Assembly (NCBI GenBank): GCA_024641365.1
Contig: JAHEDF010000007.1
Coordinates: forward strand, 1-28,842
Length of the DNA stretch: 28,842 bases
Direction: 5' to 3'
From: Planctomycetota bacterium
Lineage (GTDB): Bacteria; Planctomycetota; UBA11346
Shown here one piece after another: positions 8,274 to 16,369 of the stretch. The position numbers and the translations under genes were made by a program. Position 1 is the stretch's first letter. Each line of letters begins with the position of its first letter. The notes under the pieces were generated by a model that had not been told where the DNA came from, made no database searches, and worked only from the letters and a program-made list of their open reading frames with translations.

Positions 8274-9563
8274 ATGTTAGCCCGATCTGTAACTCTTATA
8301 ATCGCCTTAATTGTTAGCCTGTTTGTGACTAATTCAGCACAAGCCGTTGACGATAAGGACATTATTGTACGTAAAAATGGCACTAAAATAAGTGCCTACG
8401 TTGAAACGGAAACCGTTGAGGGTGTGTACTATCGCACCATTCGCCCGAAAGAGGGTGCCCCAACATCAAAACCAAATTTGCTTAAAGCACGAGAACTAGA
8501 GACCGTTATTTATTATGGTATGGATAGTGGTCCCTATGCGAAGGGCGTGAGTGAGCGCGATGCCGGTAATTATGAAGCGGCTGCCGAATATTTTAATCAA
8601 GCTGCATTAGCGGGATCACGTGAGTGGGAAAAAGTCTATGGCTCTATTGCAGAAGGTGAGTGTTGGGAATTAGCTAAAAAGTTTAAAGACGCTGCAAAAG
8701 CCTATGCCGTAGTGGTTGATGGATTTGGTGGTGATGACAAACAAAAGCCACCATTACTACCACATCGCTTGTGGTTAGATAGCAAATATCATTTAGGTAT
8801 GGCGCAGGCTCAGGATAAAAATGACAATGCAAAAACTATCGCGGACGATTTAGAAGCATTTGGTCGGAAAGAAGGTTTAAGCGCTGCTGAAGCACGAGCA
8901 AATGGCATTCGTGCTGCAATTGCAGCGGCAGATAATAATGAAAATAAATTTAAAGAATTTATGAAGAAGACCTCGGTGCGTTCATTTGATGAACCGGAAG
9001 TGTGGTTCCACTTCAAATTATACTCTGCAGAAACATACCGTTCAACTTTCCAAAAAGGTAAAGAAGCGGCCTCTATTTATCGCGAAATATTAAGTGGGTT
9101 ACGCAACGACCCAGCACGCCAAGCACAAATCTCACTCGGTTTGGGCCTGACTTTAATGGAAAGTGATCAACAATCAGCTTTAGTGGAATTACTTAAATTG
9201 GATGTGATGCCTTACGGTTCACCGGATCAAAAATGCGAAGCTCGTTATAATGCAGGTCGTTTATTATGGGACGAAGCCCAAGCGATAAAAAATAATGCCG
9301 AAGCAATGAAAGATGAACGCAAAGCACAATTTGTTGTTGATACCGAACGTGCCGCGCGCTTGGTTGTTTCAGCGGCGGTAGAAGGCCCACCACGTAATCC
9401 AAATGTTGGTTTAGCCAAATCGCTTTTAACCTCTTTCGGCCCAGATCCTGATGCAGTTCCTGAGAAGGAAAAAAAGCCAGAGCCCAAAAAAGAACCAGAG
9501 AAGAAAGCGCCAGAAAAGAAAGAAGACCCGAAAAAACCAGCGCCTAAAAAGCCTAAAAAGTAA
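8274..9563 (+). CDS. Exported TPR-like protein with Lys/Pro/Glu-rich tail, third gene of the repeat-protein operon
   Basis: An ATG at 8226 overlaps the previous stop, but the ATG at 8274 is preferred: GGAG lies five bases upstream and translation then begins directly with a classic signal peptide (MLARSVTLIIALIVSLFV, cleavage near SAQA-VDD). The mature protein opens with a small beta module (IIVRKNGTKISAYVETETVEG ending VIYYG) of a kind common in PVC secreted proteins and paralogous to the same region of the upstream protein. Helical repeats follow (SERDAGNYEAAAEYFNQAAL; KFKDAAKAYAVVVDGF). The last 40 or so residues are almost only P, E and K. Such a basic, extended tail could span the periplasm or bind a polyanion, but the sequence does not tell which. 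The gene ends the operon and is followed by a strong terminator hairpin. Confidence 0.85.
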   Translation: MLARSVTLIIALIVSLFVTNSAQAVDDKDIIVRKNGTKISAYVETETVEGVYYRTIRPKEGAPTSKPNLLKARELETVIYYGMDSGPYAKGVSERDAGNYEAAAEYFNQAALAGSREWEKVYGSIAEGECWELAKKFKDAAKAYAVVVDGFGGDDKQKPPLLPHRLWLDSKYHLGMAQAQDKNDNAKTIADDLEAFGRKEGLSAAEARANGIRAAIAAADNNENKFKEFMKKTSVRSFDEPEVWFHFKLYSAETYRSTFQKGKEAASIYREILSGLRNDPARQAQISLGLGLTLMESDQQSALVELLKLDVMPYGSPDQKCEARYNAGRLLWDEAQAIKNNAEAMKDERKAQFVVDTERAARLVVSAAVEGPPRNPNVGLAKSLLTSFGPDPDAVPEKEKKPEPKKEPEKKAPEKKEDPKKPAPKKPKK

Positions 9564-9599
9564 TAAAATTTCTTCATTGTGATTGTAAGAGAGATAACC

Positions 9600-9632
9600 A
9601 ACAAAAGCGACGCCATGTGCGTCGCTTTTGTT
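9600..9632. terminator. Intrinsic terminator after the repeat-protein operon, probably bidirectional
   Basis: AACAAAAGCGACGC (9600-9613) pairs perfectly with GCGTCGCTTTTGTT (9619-9632) around a five-base loop. The GC-rich inner seven pairs are followed on the plus strand by TTTTGTT, and on the minus strand by the same run. This is the clearest terminator in the window and lies 37 bp after the last gene of the operon. Confidence 0.85.
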
Positions 9633-9736
9633 ATGTAGGTCATAGCTCGTATTGCGGGCAAAATGTTTGAAGCCAGCATCCTTGTGACTGGCGTGCTGCT
9701 CAACGTCGCATATCGTTCCCGGTCCACGGACGCCGC

Positions 9737-10852
9737 ATGCATTTCTCTCCCATTCCATCCGTCATTGCCGCGCTCAAAGCGGGACACATGGTGATCCTCG
9801 TTGATGATGAAGATCGCGAGAACGAAGGCGATTTGGTTATGGCAGCGCAATTTGCGGATGCGAAATCCATCGCATTTATGGCAACAAAAGGCTGTGGCTT
9901 AATTTGTTTGGCCATGGATGGGCCAATGTTAGATCGCTTGGGCTTACCGTTAATGACGCGTGATAATCGTTCGCGTTTATCCACCGCGTTTACGGTGTCG
10001 ATAGAAGCACGCGAAGGAATTACGACAGGCATAAGCGCAGCAGACCGTGCGCGCACCATTCAAGTTGCGATTGCTGATAATGTACGACCCGAAGATGTGG
10101 TAAGTCCAGGTCATGTTTTTCCACTACGCGCGCGCGATGGTGGCAGTTTAGTACGAGCCGGACATAGCGAGGCATCAGTGGATTTGGCGCGCTTAGCCGG
10201 GCTCAAACCCGCAGCCGTTATTTGTGAGGTGATGAAACCAGATGGCGAAATGGCGCGCTTATCTGATTTAGTAGAATTTGGCAAAGAGCATGGATTATTA
10301 GTATCATCCATTGCTGATCTGATTGCATATCGAGAAAATAGTGAACGAACGGTCGAATTAGTCGCGGAAGCACAGATAGCTACGTCGGCGGGAGAATTTC
10401 GCGCCTATAGCTACCGCAGCCATATTAGCGGTGAGCATCATTTAGCATTAGTGTGCGGTGATCGACTGCGCCCAGGCGCTGAAGTAGCAGATGCCGTGTT
10501 GGTGCGAGTGCAAAAAGAACATTTATTGAGTGATGTTTTTGCGGTCCCGGGCGCTTATCCGCCGCTGCAAGTGCTGCAACAATTAAAAAATGCAGGCGAA
10601 GGCGTATTCTTACATATGCGCGATACCAACGGTCATGGATTGCCGGCACAATTGGTACATCATGGTGGCACGCAGCATAAAATTGTGCGCGATCCTGAAG
10701 TTGCCATGGATGCACGTGACTACGGAACCGGTGCACAAATATTACATGATCTCGGCGTGCGACAAATGCGCTTAATTACCAACGCTGATCGTCACATTGC
10801 CGCATTAACAGGACATGGCCTAGAAGTCGTAGAACGTATTCGTCCTGATTAA
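9737..10852 (+). CDS. ribB: 3,4-dihydroxy-2-butanone-4-phosphate synthase fused to a degenerate GTP cyclohydrolase II domain (RibBX type)
   Basis: The N-terminal half (about 1-203) is RibB, which converts ribulose 5-phosphate to DHBP for riboflavin synthesis. Visible motifs are DDEDRENEGDL (23-33), GITTGISAADRA (94-105), PGHVFPLRARDGG (124-136) and GHSEASVDLARLAGL (142-156). The C-terminal half (about 207-371) has the RibA fold signature at its end (DARDYGTGAQILHDLGV ... RLITNADRHIAAL, 325-357) but lacks the zinc-binding cysteines: where RibA reads SEC...RCDCG this protein reads KEHLLSDVFAVPGAYPP (260-276). The EGRGIG loop is replaced by DTNGHG (296-301). D325 and R327, matching the catalytic Asp/Arg pair, remain. 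The RibA half is therefore probably not a GTP cyclohydrolase II; such proteins have been called RibBX. A separate RibA is expected elsewhere. No FMN riboswitch is visible upstream (9633-9736). Confidence 0.9.
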   Translation: MHFSPIPSVIAALKAGHMVILVDDEDRENEGDLVMAAQFADAKSIAFMATKGCGLICLAMDGPMLDRLGLPLMTRDNRSRLSTAFTVSIEAREGITTGISAADRARTIQVAIADNVRPEDVVSPGHVFPLRARDGGSLVRAGHSEASVDLARLAGLKPAAVICEVMKPDGEMARLSDLVEFGKEHGLLVSSIADLIAYRENSERTVELVAEAQIATSAGEFRAYSYRSHISGEHHLALVCGDRLRPGAEVADAVLVRVQKEHLLSDVFAVPGAYPPLQVLQQLKNAGEGVFLHMRDTNGHGLPAQLVHHGGTQHKIVRDPEVAMDARDYGTGAQILHDLGVRQMRLITNADRHIAALTGHGLEVVERIRPD

Positions 10853-10875
10853 ATTAATTATTTATTAACGGCTTT

Positions 10876-12072
10876 TTATTGTACCTTGAGTGCAACGAGA
10901 TCACCTTTTGGATTCCGTACAAAAATGTGCCCGTTGGCAATCGCTGGGCTGATCCACACGTTTTTATCAGGAACCACATGGGTACGTGAACGTTCATTAA
11001 AGCCATCAGGCTTTGCATCAGCGATAACCAATTCGCCTTTGTCACTCAAGATAACTAAGGCTCCATTACACATTGCTAAAGAGCCTTTACCTAATCCACC
11101 TTGTTGCCATTTGGATTTTCCCGTTTTCCAATCCAAGCATTTGAGTGTTTTATCATCAAAGCCATAAAGATGACCCTCAAATAAAACGCAGGCATTAAAA
11201 TGATTGCGCATTTCCTTATTTTTCCAAAGCTCTTTTGGATTACCGCTAATATCTACTAATCCACTGCCATAATTGTAACCGGATGAGAGAAATACGTGGT
11301 TATTCATTACAATAGGATCAGCCGCATTTACACCATATTCCGTTTCCCACGCATGTGACCATAATTTTTTACCACTGGCCGCATCTACGGCATGCAAAGC
11401 CTTGCCGCCAAATACCAACAAAGACATTTTTTTGCCAGCAGTATAGGGAATAACGGATGCATACCCAGCCGCATCACCGCCACTTTTCCAAATGACTTTG
11501 CCACTATCAGCTTCAAGAGCGACACCATGACTGCCGACGTTCAGGAATAGTCCATTTCCAACAATCGTTGGTGAACCTGCAAATCCCCATTGTGGTTTTT
11601 TAGCGCCTACTTCTTGCGCAACATTTTTCTTCCATATTTCTTTACCGGTTTTTGCATCTACGCAGCCAGCAAAACCATCCTTTGCTAAAATGTAGACTTT
11701 ACCGTCAGCTACAGTTGGCGTCGCATTCGGTCCACCTTGATACATATTCGGAGTCAATTCTTGTGGATATTTGAATGTCCAAATAGTTTTTCCGGTTTTT
11801 TCATCCAAGCAGAATAAAGTGTCTTCATTATTTTTATTGCCAGATACGTATACCATGCCATTGGCAATAGCCATTGACGTATAGCCAGTACCGACGGATG
11901 CTTTCCATACTTGTTCAGGGGGATTAGCGCCAAAATTTATTTTTTCGGTGGAAATGCCATCACGATTCGCACCACGATATTGCGGCCAATCAGCATTTGC
12001 TGTCGCGGACCACGCTGAAGATACAACACAGGATGTAAGTGCAGCGAATGCCATTAATCGGCGCATTAACAT
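10876..12072 (-). CDS. Exported PQQ-like (BamB-type) beta-propeller protein
   Basis: The 398-residue protein has a Sec signal peptide (about 1-24, cleavage near SAWSA-TANA) followed by DWPQYRGANRDGIS, the usual opening of PVC PQQ-like propeller proteins. Blade motifs repeat through the chain: CLDEKTGKTIWTFKYP, CVDAKTGKEIWKKNV, ALEADSGKVIWKSGG, AVDAASGKKLWSHAW and CLDWKTGKSKWQQGG, each the A-x-D-x-x-(T/S)-G-K-x-x-W type. No quinoprotein dehydrogenase active-site motif is seen, so it is more likely a binding or scaffold propeller than a PQQ enzyme. A very strong ribosome site (GGAGGAGG about five bases before ATG) suggests high expression; a second ATG three codons in is possible. It lies 117 bp downstream of the NHL propeller gene on the same strand and is convergent with ribB, with a 23-bp gap. 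Confidence 0.88.
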   Translation of the reverse strand: MLMRRLMAFAALTSCVVSSAWSATANADWPQYRGANRDGISTEKINFGANPPEQVWKASVGTGYTSMAIANGMVYVSGNKNNEDTLFCLDEKTGKTIWTFKYPQELTPNMYQGGPNATPTVADGKVYILAKDGFAGCVDAKTGKEIWKKNVAQEVGAKKPQWGFAGSPTIVGNGLFLNVGSHGVALEADSGKVIWKSGGDAAGYASVIPYTAGKKMSLLVFGGKALHAVDAASGKKLWSHAWETEYGVNAADPIVMNNHVFLSSGYNYGSGLVDISGNPKELWKNKEMRNHFNACVLFEGHLYGFDDKTLKCLDWKTGKSKWQQGGLGKGSLAMCNGALVILSDKGELVIADAKPDGFNERSRTHVVPDKNVWISPAIANGHIFVRNPKGDLVALKVQ

Positions 12073-12189
12073 GACGACCTCCTCCGGGTTGGCTAAGGTC
12101 GTATCAGCAAATTTTGTTCACGAAACGACGACTTGGGCAACCCACTGCGTGTGGTCTACCACGGTTCTATTACTAACGTGATAACGTAA

Positions 12190-13254
12190 TTAGCGTGCAA
12201 GTTTCAGTACGCGGCCATTGCCACTGTCAGAAATATACAGCGCCCCATCTGGGCCTGCAAAAATACCATGTGGACGATTTAATGCTGTTTCGAGTGGCTT
12301 TCCCGCTGGCGTCATGCCTTTTGCGCCAGTGCCGGCAACGCGGGTAATAAGACCTGTCGGTGGGTCATAGCGACGAATGACGTGATTTTCACAGTCGGCG
12401 ATAAGCAAGGTGCCGTCGCGATCGAGACATAAATCTTTTGGTCCATTGAGTGTTGCTTGTATGGCTGGTCCATTATCACCGCTATTTCCCTTTTTCCCGG
12501 TTCCAACAACTGTGTGAATAGTGCCATCATCATTTATAACGCGCAAACAATGACCATTGCGCTCTAGAATATATAAGCGCCCATCAGCGCCGACAGCGAC
12601 GCTGCGTGGATCAAGCAAGGGGGCTTTACTTGCTAGCACGCCATCAGGAGGAACGCCTTTTTCGCCAGTGCCTGCAACCGTTGTAATTATCCCTGTCTCT
12701 AAATTAATAGCACGAACACGACGATTTTGAATATCTGCTAAATAAACATTTTTTTTATCATGCGACAAAGCTAACGAGTAAGCATCGCTTGTTTGTGCAG
12801 AAACAGCCGGCCCACCATCACCGCTGTAGCCCATTTCACCGGTACCGGCAAAGGCGCTGACCACGGCGGTTTTTGGATCATATTGTAACGTGCGGCGATT
12901 ATAGGTGTCGGCAATTAATAAACGTCCATCTGGTAATACTAAAAGGTGATGAGGGCCATTTACCTCCGCTTGTAATCCCGGACCACCAACACCTGCAGTG
13001 CCTTTTTTCCCATTACCAACCACCGTAGTTAAAGTGCCATCGGGATTATAGCGACGAACGCGATTGCCATCCTGTTCTGCAAGCCACGCACTACCATCAG
13101 CATTTACAAAAAAACAAAACGGTTGAATTAATTTAACCGCTGTTGCTGGACCGTCATTAACATGCGCACCACCACCAGCGACAACGACCAACGATTCAGC
13201 CGCAAAAGCACAATAATTACATGAGAATAACAAGAGGAAAAGTAGTATACGCAT
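12190..13254 (-). CDS. Exported NHL-repeat beta-propeller protein
   Basis: The ATG at 13254 gives a clean signal peptide (MRILLFLLLFSCNYCAFA, cleavage near AFA-AES); an upstream GTG at 13290 adds 12 polar residues and has no ribosome site. The mature chain of about 335 residues is built from NHL blades, each with a glycine-rich loop of the type AGTGxxGxSGDGGPA, then a proline-led strand, then DGxLLIADxxNxxxRRYD. At least five copies are visible (for example DGRLLIADTYNRRTLQYDP, KNVYLADIQNRRVRAINLE, DGTLLIADCENHVIRRYDP and DGALYISDSGNGRVLKLAR). NHL propellers usually bind ligands or proteins and a few are enzymes; no catalytic motif is recognisable. The gene precedes the PQQ-like propeller gene and is divergent from the first sulfatase. 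It may form a two-gene unit with the PQQ-like propeller. Confidence 0.87.
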   Translation of the reverse strand: MRILLFLLLFSCNYCAFAAESLVVVAGGGAHVNDGPATAVKLIQPFCFFVNADGSAWLAEQDGNRVRRYNPDGTLTTVVGNGKKGTAGVGGPGLQAEVNGPHHLLVLPDGRLLIADTYNRRTLQYDPKTAVVSAFAGTGEMGYSGDGGPAVSAQTSDAYSLALSHDKKNVYLADIQNRRVRAINLETGIITTVAGTGEKGVPPDGVLASKAPLLDPRSVAVGADGRLYILERNGHCLRVINDDGTIHTVVGTGKKGNSGDNGPAIQATLNGPKDLCLDRDGTLLIADCENHVIRRYDPPTGLITRVAGTGAKGMTPAGKPLETALNRPHGIFAGPDGALYISDSGNGRVLKLAR

Positions 13255-13361
13255 GTTGTTATGATAGTTTTTGATGGCACCGTCAGCCACTACCTAGTTA
13301 GGTAGACACATTCAATGCTATTCGGCTAATCAACACGACTTTCTCTGCTAAATGCGCTTTT

Positions 13362-13400
13362 GAAAGCCTTCAACACAGTTACTCTGTGTTGAAGGCCTTC
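13362..13400. repeat. Long inverted repeat in the divergent intergenic region 13255-13680
   Basis: GCCTTCAACACAG (13366-13378) pairs perfectly with CTGTGTTGAAGGC (13384-13396) around TTACT, and three more pairs follow past one mismatch. It lies between two divergent genes, so it cannot be a terminator for either as annotated, and no T-run follows. The rest of this gene-free stretch also holds small dyads: CCG/CGG with AAAT/ATTT (13400-13421), ACGCAA (13521-13526) with TTGCGT (13539-13544), and GCCAT-TACA-TCG-TGTA with ATGGC (13553-13576). Operators for the sulfatase or propeller genes, or a remnant repeat element, are possible. Confidence 0.5.
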
Positions 13401-13680
13401 CGAGAAATCCCCGTATTTCGGAATTCATGCGAGCGCAGTTTGGTTTATAAAACTGATGTAAATTGCAGACTTATTTGTATTTCTTAGCCGTATACCATTG
13501 AGATACATTGGTAATAGGTCACGCAATGGGGTACACACTTGCGTGTAAAAAAGCCATTACATCGTGTAACAATGGCGTAATGCGTAGTGTTAAGAACATC
13601 AGTGAACAAATGACTAGGAAAATCCGACAATGGCTACTGGGATAAAGGAATTAGATTCAATGAAAACAGAAGGAACTGTT

Positions 13681-15084
13681 ATGCGTTTTGGATCATCTGC
13701 TTGTTGGTGCATTTTATTACTAATGTGTGGTTTAACAGTTTCGGCCGCCGAAACGCCGATTAAAAATGTTCTTTTTATAATTTCAGATGATTTAAAAGCG
13801 AGCGCATTAGGTCCTTATGGCAATGAGATTTGTAAAACACCGAACATAGATCGTCTAGCGGCGCGCGGGATGGTATTTGAGCGAGCGTATTGCCAAGGTA
13901 CCTGGTGCCAGCCATCACGCATTTCATTTATGCGTAGTCGTTATGTTGGATTGAAAGGAATTACAGTTGGTGAACATGTGCGCGCAGCAGGAATTCACAG
14001 TGCGCGGGTCGGAAAAATATTTCATATGCGTGTACCTGGCGATATTATTGCAGGGACAGACGGAGAAGATGTGGCAGCCTGTTGGGACGAAAAATATAAT
14101 GCCAGTGGACAGGAGGCTCATACTCCTGGGAATTACGCCTGCCTCAATAAGAATATTTTTACTACTGAATTAGAAGGCAGAGAATCAACTAAAATGAAGA
14201 ACCGGATGTTTGTTACAGTTGATTATGTTGGCGATGGATCGGATCAACCGGATTTCAAAGCGGCGGATAAAACCATTGAATTATTGCGACAAAATCGTGA
14301 TAAACCGTTTTTTATTGCGACGGGATTTGTGCGGCCGCACTATCCGAATGTCGCTCCGGTTCAGTACTTTAATTTGTATGATTACACCAAGTTACCATTG
14401 CCTATAATTCCTGAAGATGACCTTGCTGATATTCCGAAAATTGGTTGGGCGGGATCTCGTTCAGATACGACCGGTATTGGTGAGTATCCTGACAATATTA
14501 AGCGCATGTGGGCCGGGTATTATGCGACTGTTACCTTTATGGATGCCCAAGTTGGACGGTTACTTGATGAATTGGAAAAGTTAAATTTACATAATAACAC
14601 CGCTGTTATCTTCACCAGTGACCATGGTTATCATTTGGGTGAGCATACGTTTTGGCAAAAATCTAATCTACATGAAGATGTGACGCGCGTTCCGTTAATT
14701 GTCTCAATTCCTGGACAAACCGCTGGGCGATCACGCAGTCTCGTAGAACTAGTCGATATTTATCCGACTATTTGTGAATCTATTGGCCTAACAATACCAA
14801 ATTCGGTGCAAGGAAAAAGTTTAGTCCCGGTTATAAAAGATCCAACACATCAATTACATGAAGGTGCTATTTCTATTTTGCCAGAAGGACAAGCGCTGCG
14901 ATCAGATAAATGGGCCTATATACTGTACAAGGATGGGAGCGAAGAATTATATGACATGGATAAAGATCCATACCAGTTTTCTAATGTGGCAAAGGATCCT
15001 ATGAACAAATCACTTTGTGATGCGATGCGTCTACAAATTCAATCACACCCATTTCAAGCAGATATGGGGGCTAAGAAAAAATAA
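13681..15084 (+). CDS. Exported sulfatase, iduronate-2-sulfatase-like (S1 family)
   Basis: Sulfatases hydrolyse sulfate esters, here probably on sulfated polysaccharide outside the cytoplasm. The ATG at 13681 is chosen because AAGGA lies six bases upstream and a signal peptide follows at once (hydrophobic core CWCILLLMCGLTVSA); ATGs at 13630 and 13660 have poorly placed sites. In the resulting 467-residue protein, D36 and D37 (SDD) are metal ligands and C76 in CQPSR is the cysteine to be converted to formylglycine. SDHGYHLGEHTFW, with D314 and H315, is the hallmark of iduronate-2-sulfatase-like enzymes, as is GFVRPHYPNVAPVQYFNLYD. One oddity is that the usual LTGR after the CxPSR core is MRSR. 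The substrate cannot be read from sequence. Maturation needs a formylglycine-generating or radical anSME enzyme, not present in the window. It is divergent from the propeller genes and lies 296 bp before the AraC gene. Confidence 0.92.
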   Translation: MRFGSSACWCILLLMCGLTVSAAETPIKNVLFIISDDLKASALGPYGNEICKTPNIDRLAARGMVFERAYCQGTWCQPSRISFMRSRYVGLKGITVGEHVRAAGIHSARVGKIFHMRVPGDIIAGTDGEDVAACWDEKYNASGQEAHTPGNYACLNKNIFTTELEGRESTKMKNRMFVTVDYVGDGSDQPDFKAADKTIELLRQNRDKPFFIATGFVRPHYPNVAPVQYFNLYDYTKLPLPIIPEDDLADIPKIGWAGSRSDTTGIGEYPDNIKRMWAGYYATVTFMDAQVGRLLDELEKLNLHNNTAVIFTSDHGYHLGEHTFWQKSNLHEDVTRVPLIVSIPGQTAGRSRSLVELVDIYPTICESIGLTIPNSVQGKSLVPVIKDPTHQLHEGAISILPEGQALRSDKWAYILYKDGSEELYDMDKDPYQFSNVAKDPMNKSLCDAMRLQIQSHPFQADMGAKKK

Positions 15085-15380
15085 GCAGGAACGATAAGCG
15101 GCCGGGCGCGGCTTCCCGTGCTTATTAACAGTTTCCCTGTGGGTCAGAGCTTATACAGATTTTCACTTTTTAAGCATCATTGTTAGGGCTGTGAAAAATG
15201 GCAGGTAATTAGTCGGAAGCCCTTAAAACAAGTATATTTACAATGATTATGTCGCTATTTCCATGAGATTGTTTCGCATAAAATACATGTAAACGAAACT
15301 GGAGCTTAGCAGTCTTTTCATTAATACCGCATAGTGTTTTAGTGTTGTTTGCGCTTAGAATGGCGCTGAAAGGATTGGCT
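15085..15380 (+). other. Intergenic region upstream of the AraC operon
   Basis: No gene is seen. Just after the sulfatase stop, ATAAGC (15094-15099) can pair with GCTTAT (15120-15125) around a GC-rich interior (GGG with CCC), a possible weak terminator without a clear T-run. Near the AraC gene, GTTTCG (15271-15276) and CGAAAC (15294-15299) form a six-base dyad centred about 95 bases before the start codon, a plausible operator site. The stretch between is AT-rich and probably holds the promoter, but no box was clear enough to call. Confidence 0.4.
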
Positions 15381-16349
15381 ATGGCTACATCGACTAAGCA
15401 AAAAATGGTTGGCGTGGTCGCTCAACACGTGCGTAACGGTGGTCATCACGTACAGGTCTGTCGTGGCACTTATGCAGATGATTTACCAGATATACATTTT
15501 CGTTTTAATGTTTTGTTTGTCGAGCATAATGGTCAATTTCCTATGCATCGTCACCAATATACTGAATTAGTTTTAGTCGTTGGCGGTACTGCGACACATG
15601 TCACAGAGCGAGGCACTTTTAAATTATGTAAAGGTGATGTATTTGTCATAACAGGAGAACAACGCCACGGTTTTACAGATGCTCAGCAATTAAAATTATG
15701 TAATATTCAATTCGATCACAAACATGTCCTAGATGATGATTTAGATTTACAGAAAATGTCTGGGTTTCATGCGTTATTTGATTTGGACACCCGCCATCCA
15801 TCAGCACAACGTGCACCGCAACAATTACATTTAGAAACAGACGAATTACAGCGCTGCATTGAACTTGCTCGGCATTTAGAAAGTGAATTAGTTAGTGGAG
15901 AAGAAGGGCGAAAAACCGTTATTCGTGGGATGTTTCAAGTTCTCGTAACGCTGTTGAGTCGAAGTTACACGAGTCAACAAGCAGATTCACAACAACCCGT
16001 CGCGAAATTAGCGCGTGTGGTAGCCTATATTCGAACGCATATTCGTTCTGAATTACCAATTACTCAATTAGCGGACATGGCGGGTTTATCACCAAGTCAA
16101 TTTCAACGCACTTTTAGCCGTGTTTATAAACAGTCACCAATTGCATTTGTTACGCGCCTACGCATCGATGAAGCGCGTCGTTTATTGCAAGATTGTTCGC
16201 TAACTATGGCGGACGTCGCTGCCGGTGCAGGATTTGCATCACAAGCATTTTTCTCCACACGATTTCGGGCAATTACGGGATTATCACCAAGCGCTTATCG
16301 AAAAGCCTTGGGTGAATTATCTAACACGTCTTCAGCACAGGTTGGATAA
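15381..16349 (+). CDS. AraC-family transcriptional regulator with N-terminal cupin domain
   Basis: The ATG at 15381 is preferred: GAAAGGA lies six bases upstream, whereas the GTG at 15342 and the ATG at 15360 have none. The 322-residue protein has an N-terminal cupin sensor domain (PMHRHQYTELVLVVGG, with H56, H58 and E62 as likely metal or ligand positions, then KLCKGDVFVITGEQRHGF). The C-terminal 100 residues are the double helix-turn-helix: ARVVAYIRTHI...ITQLADMAGLSPSQFQRTFSRVYKQSPIAFVTRLRIDEARRLL, then DVAAGAGFASQAFFSTRFRAITGLSPSAYRK. Such proteins sense a sugar or related ligand and activate nearby catabolic genes. It is the first gene of a tight plus-strand run and its stop lies 20 bp before the chosen start of the cytochrome-type protein, so it probably regulates that operon and may act on the sulfatases; this is inferred from position. 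Confidence 0.93.
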   Translation: MATSTKQKMVGVVAQHVRNGGHHVQVCRGTYADDLPDIHFRFNVLFVEHNGQFPMHRHQYTELVLVVGGTATHVTERGTFKLCKGDVFVITGEQRHGFTDAQQLKLCNIQFDHKHVLDDDLDLQKMSGFHALFDLDTRHPSAQRAPQQLHLETDELQRCIELARHLESELVSGEEGRKTVIRGMFQVLVTLLSRSYTSQQADSQQPVAKLARVVAYIRTHIRSELPITQLADMAGLSPSQFQRTFSRVYKQSPIAFVTRLRIDEARRLLQDCSLTMADVAAGAGFASQAFFSTRFRAITGLSPSAYRKALGELSNTSSAQVG

Positions 16350-16369
16350 TGACGAGCGAAAGGATTATC

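Noticed and set aside
9564..9736. Possible FMN riboswitch before ribB
   Set aside because: None of the conserved FMN-element blocks is present; only the upstream operon terminator and weak GCCAG/CTGGC dyads are visible.
9245..9850. Minus-strand open frame of 201 codons across the end of the repeat-protein operon and the start of ribB
   Set aside because: It is the antisense of the Lys/Pro/Glu-rich tail (giving artificial Phe/Leu runs), crosses the terminator, and overlaps two well-supported genes.
10355..10852. Functional GTP cyclohydrolase II (RibA) domain
   Set aside because: The zinc cysteines and EGRGIG loop are missing, so the bifunctional RibBA label is not supported.
10876..12072. 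Quinoprotein (PQQ-dependent) dehydrogenase
   Set aside because: Only short propeller blade motifs are present; the length is too small and no PQQ-binding or calcium active-site motif was recognised.
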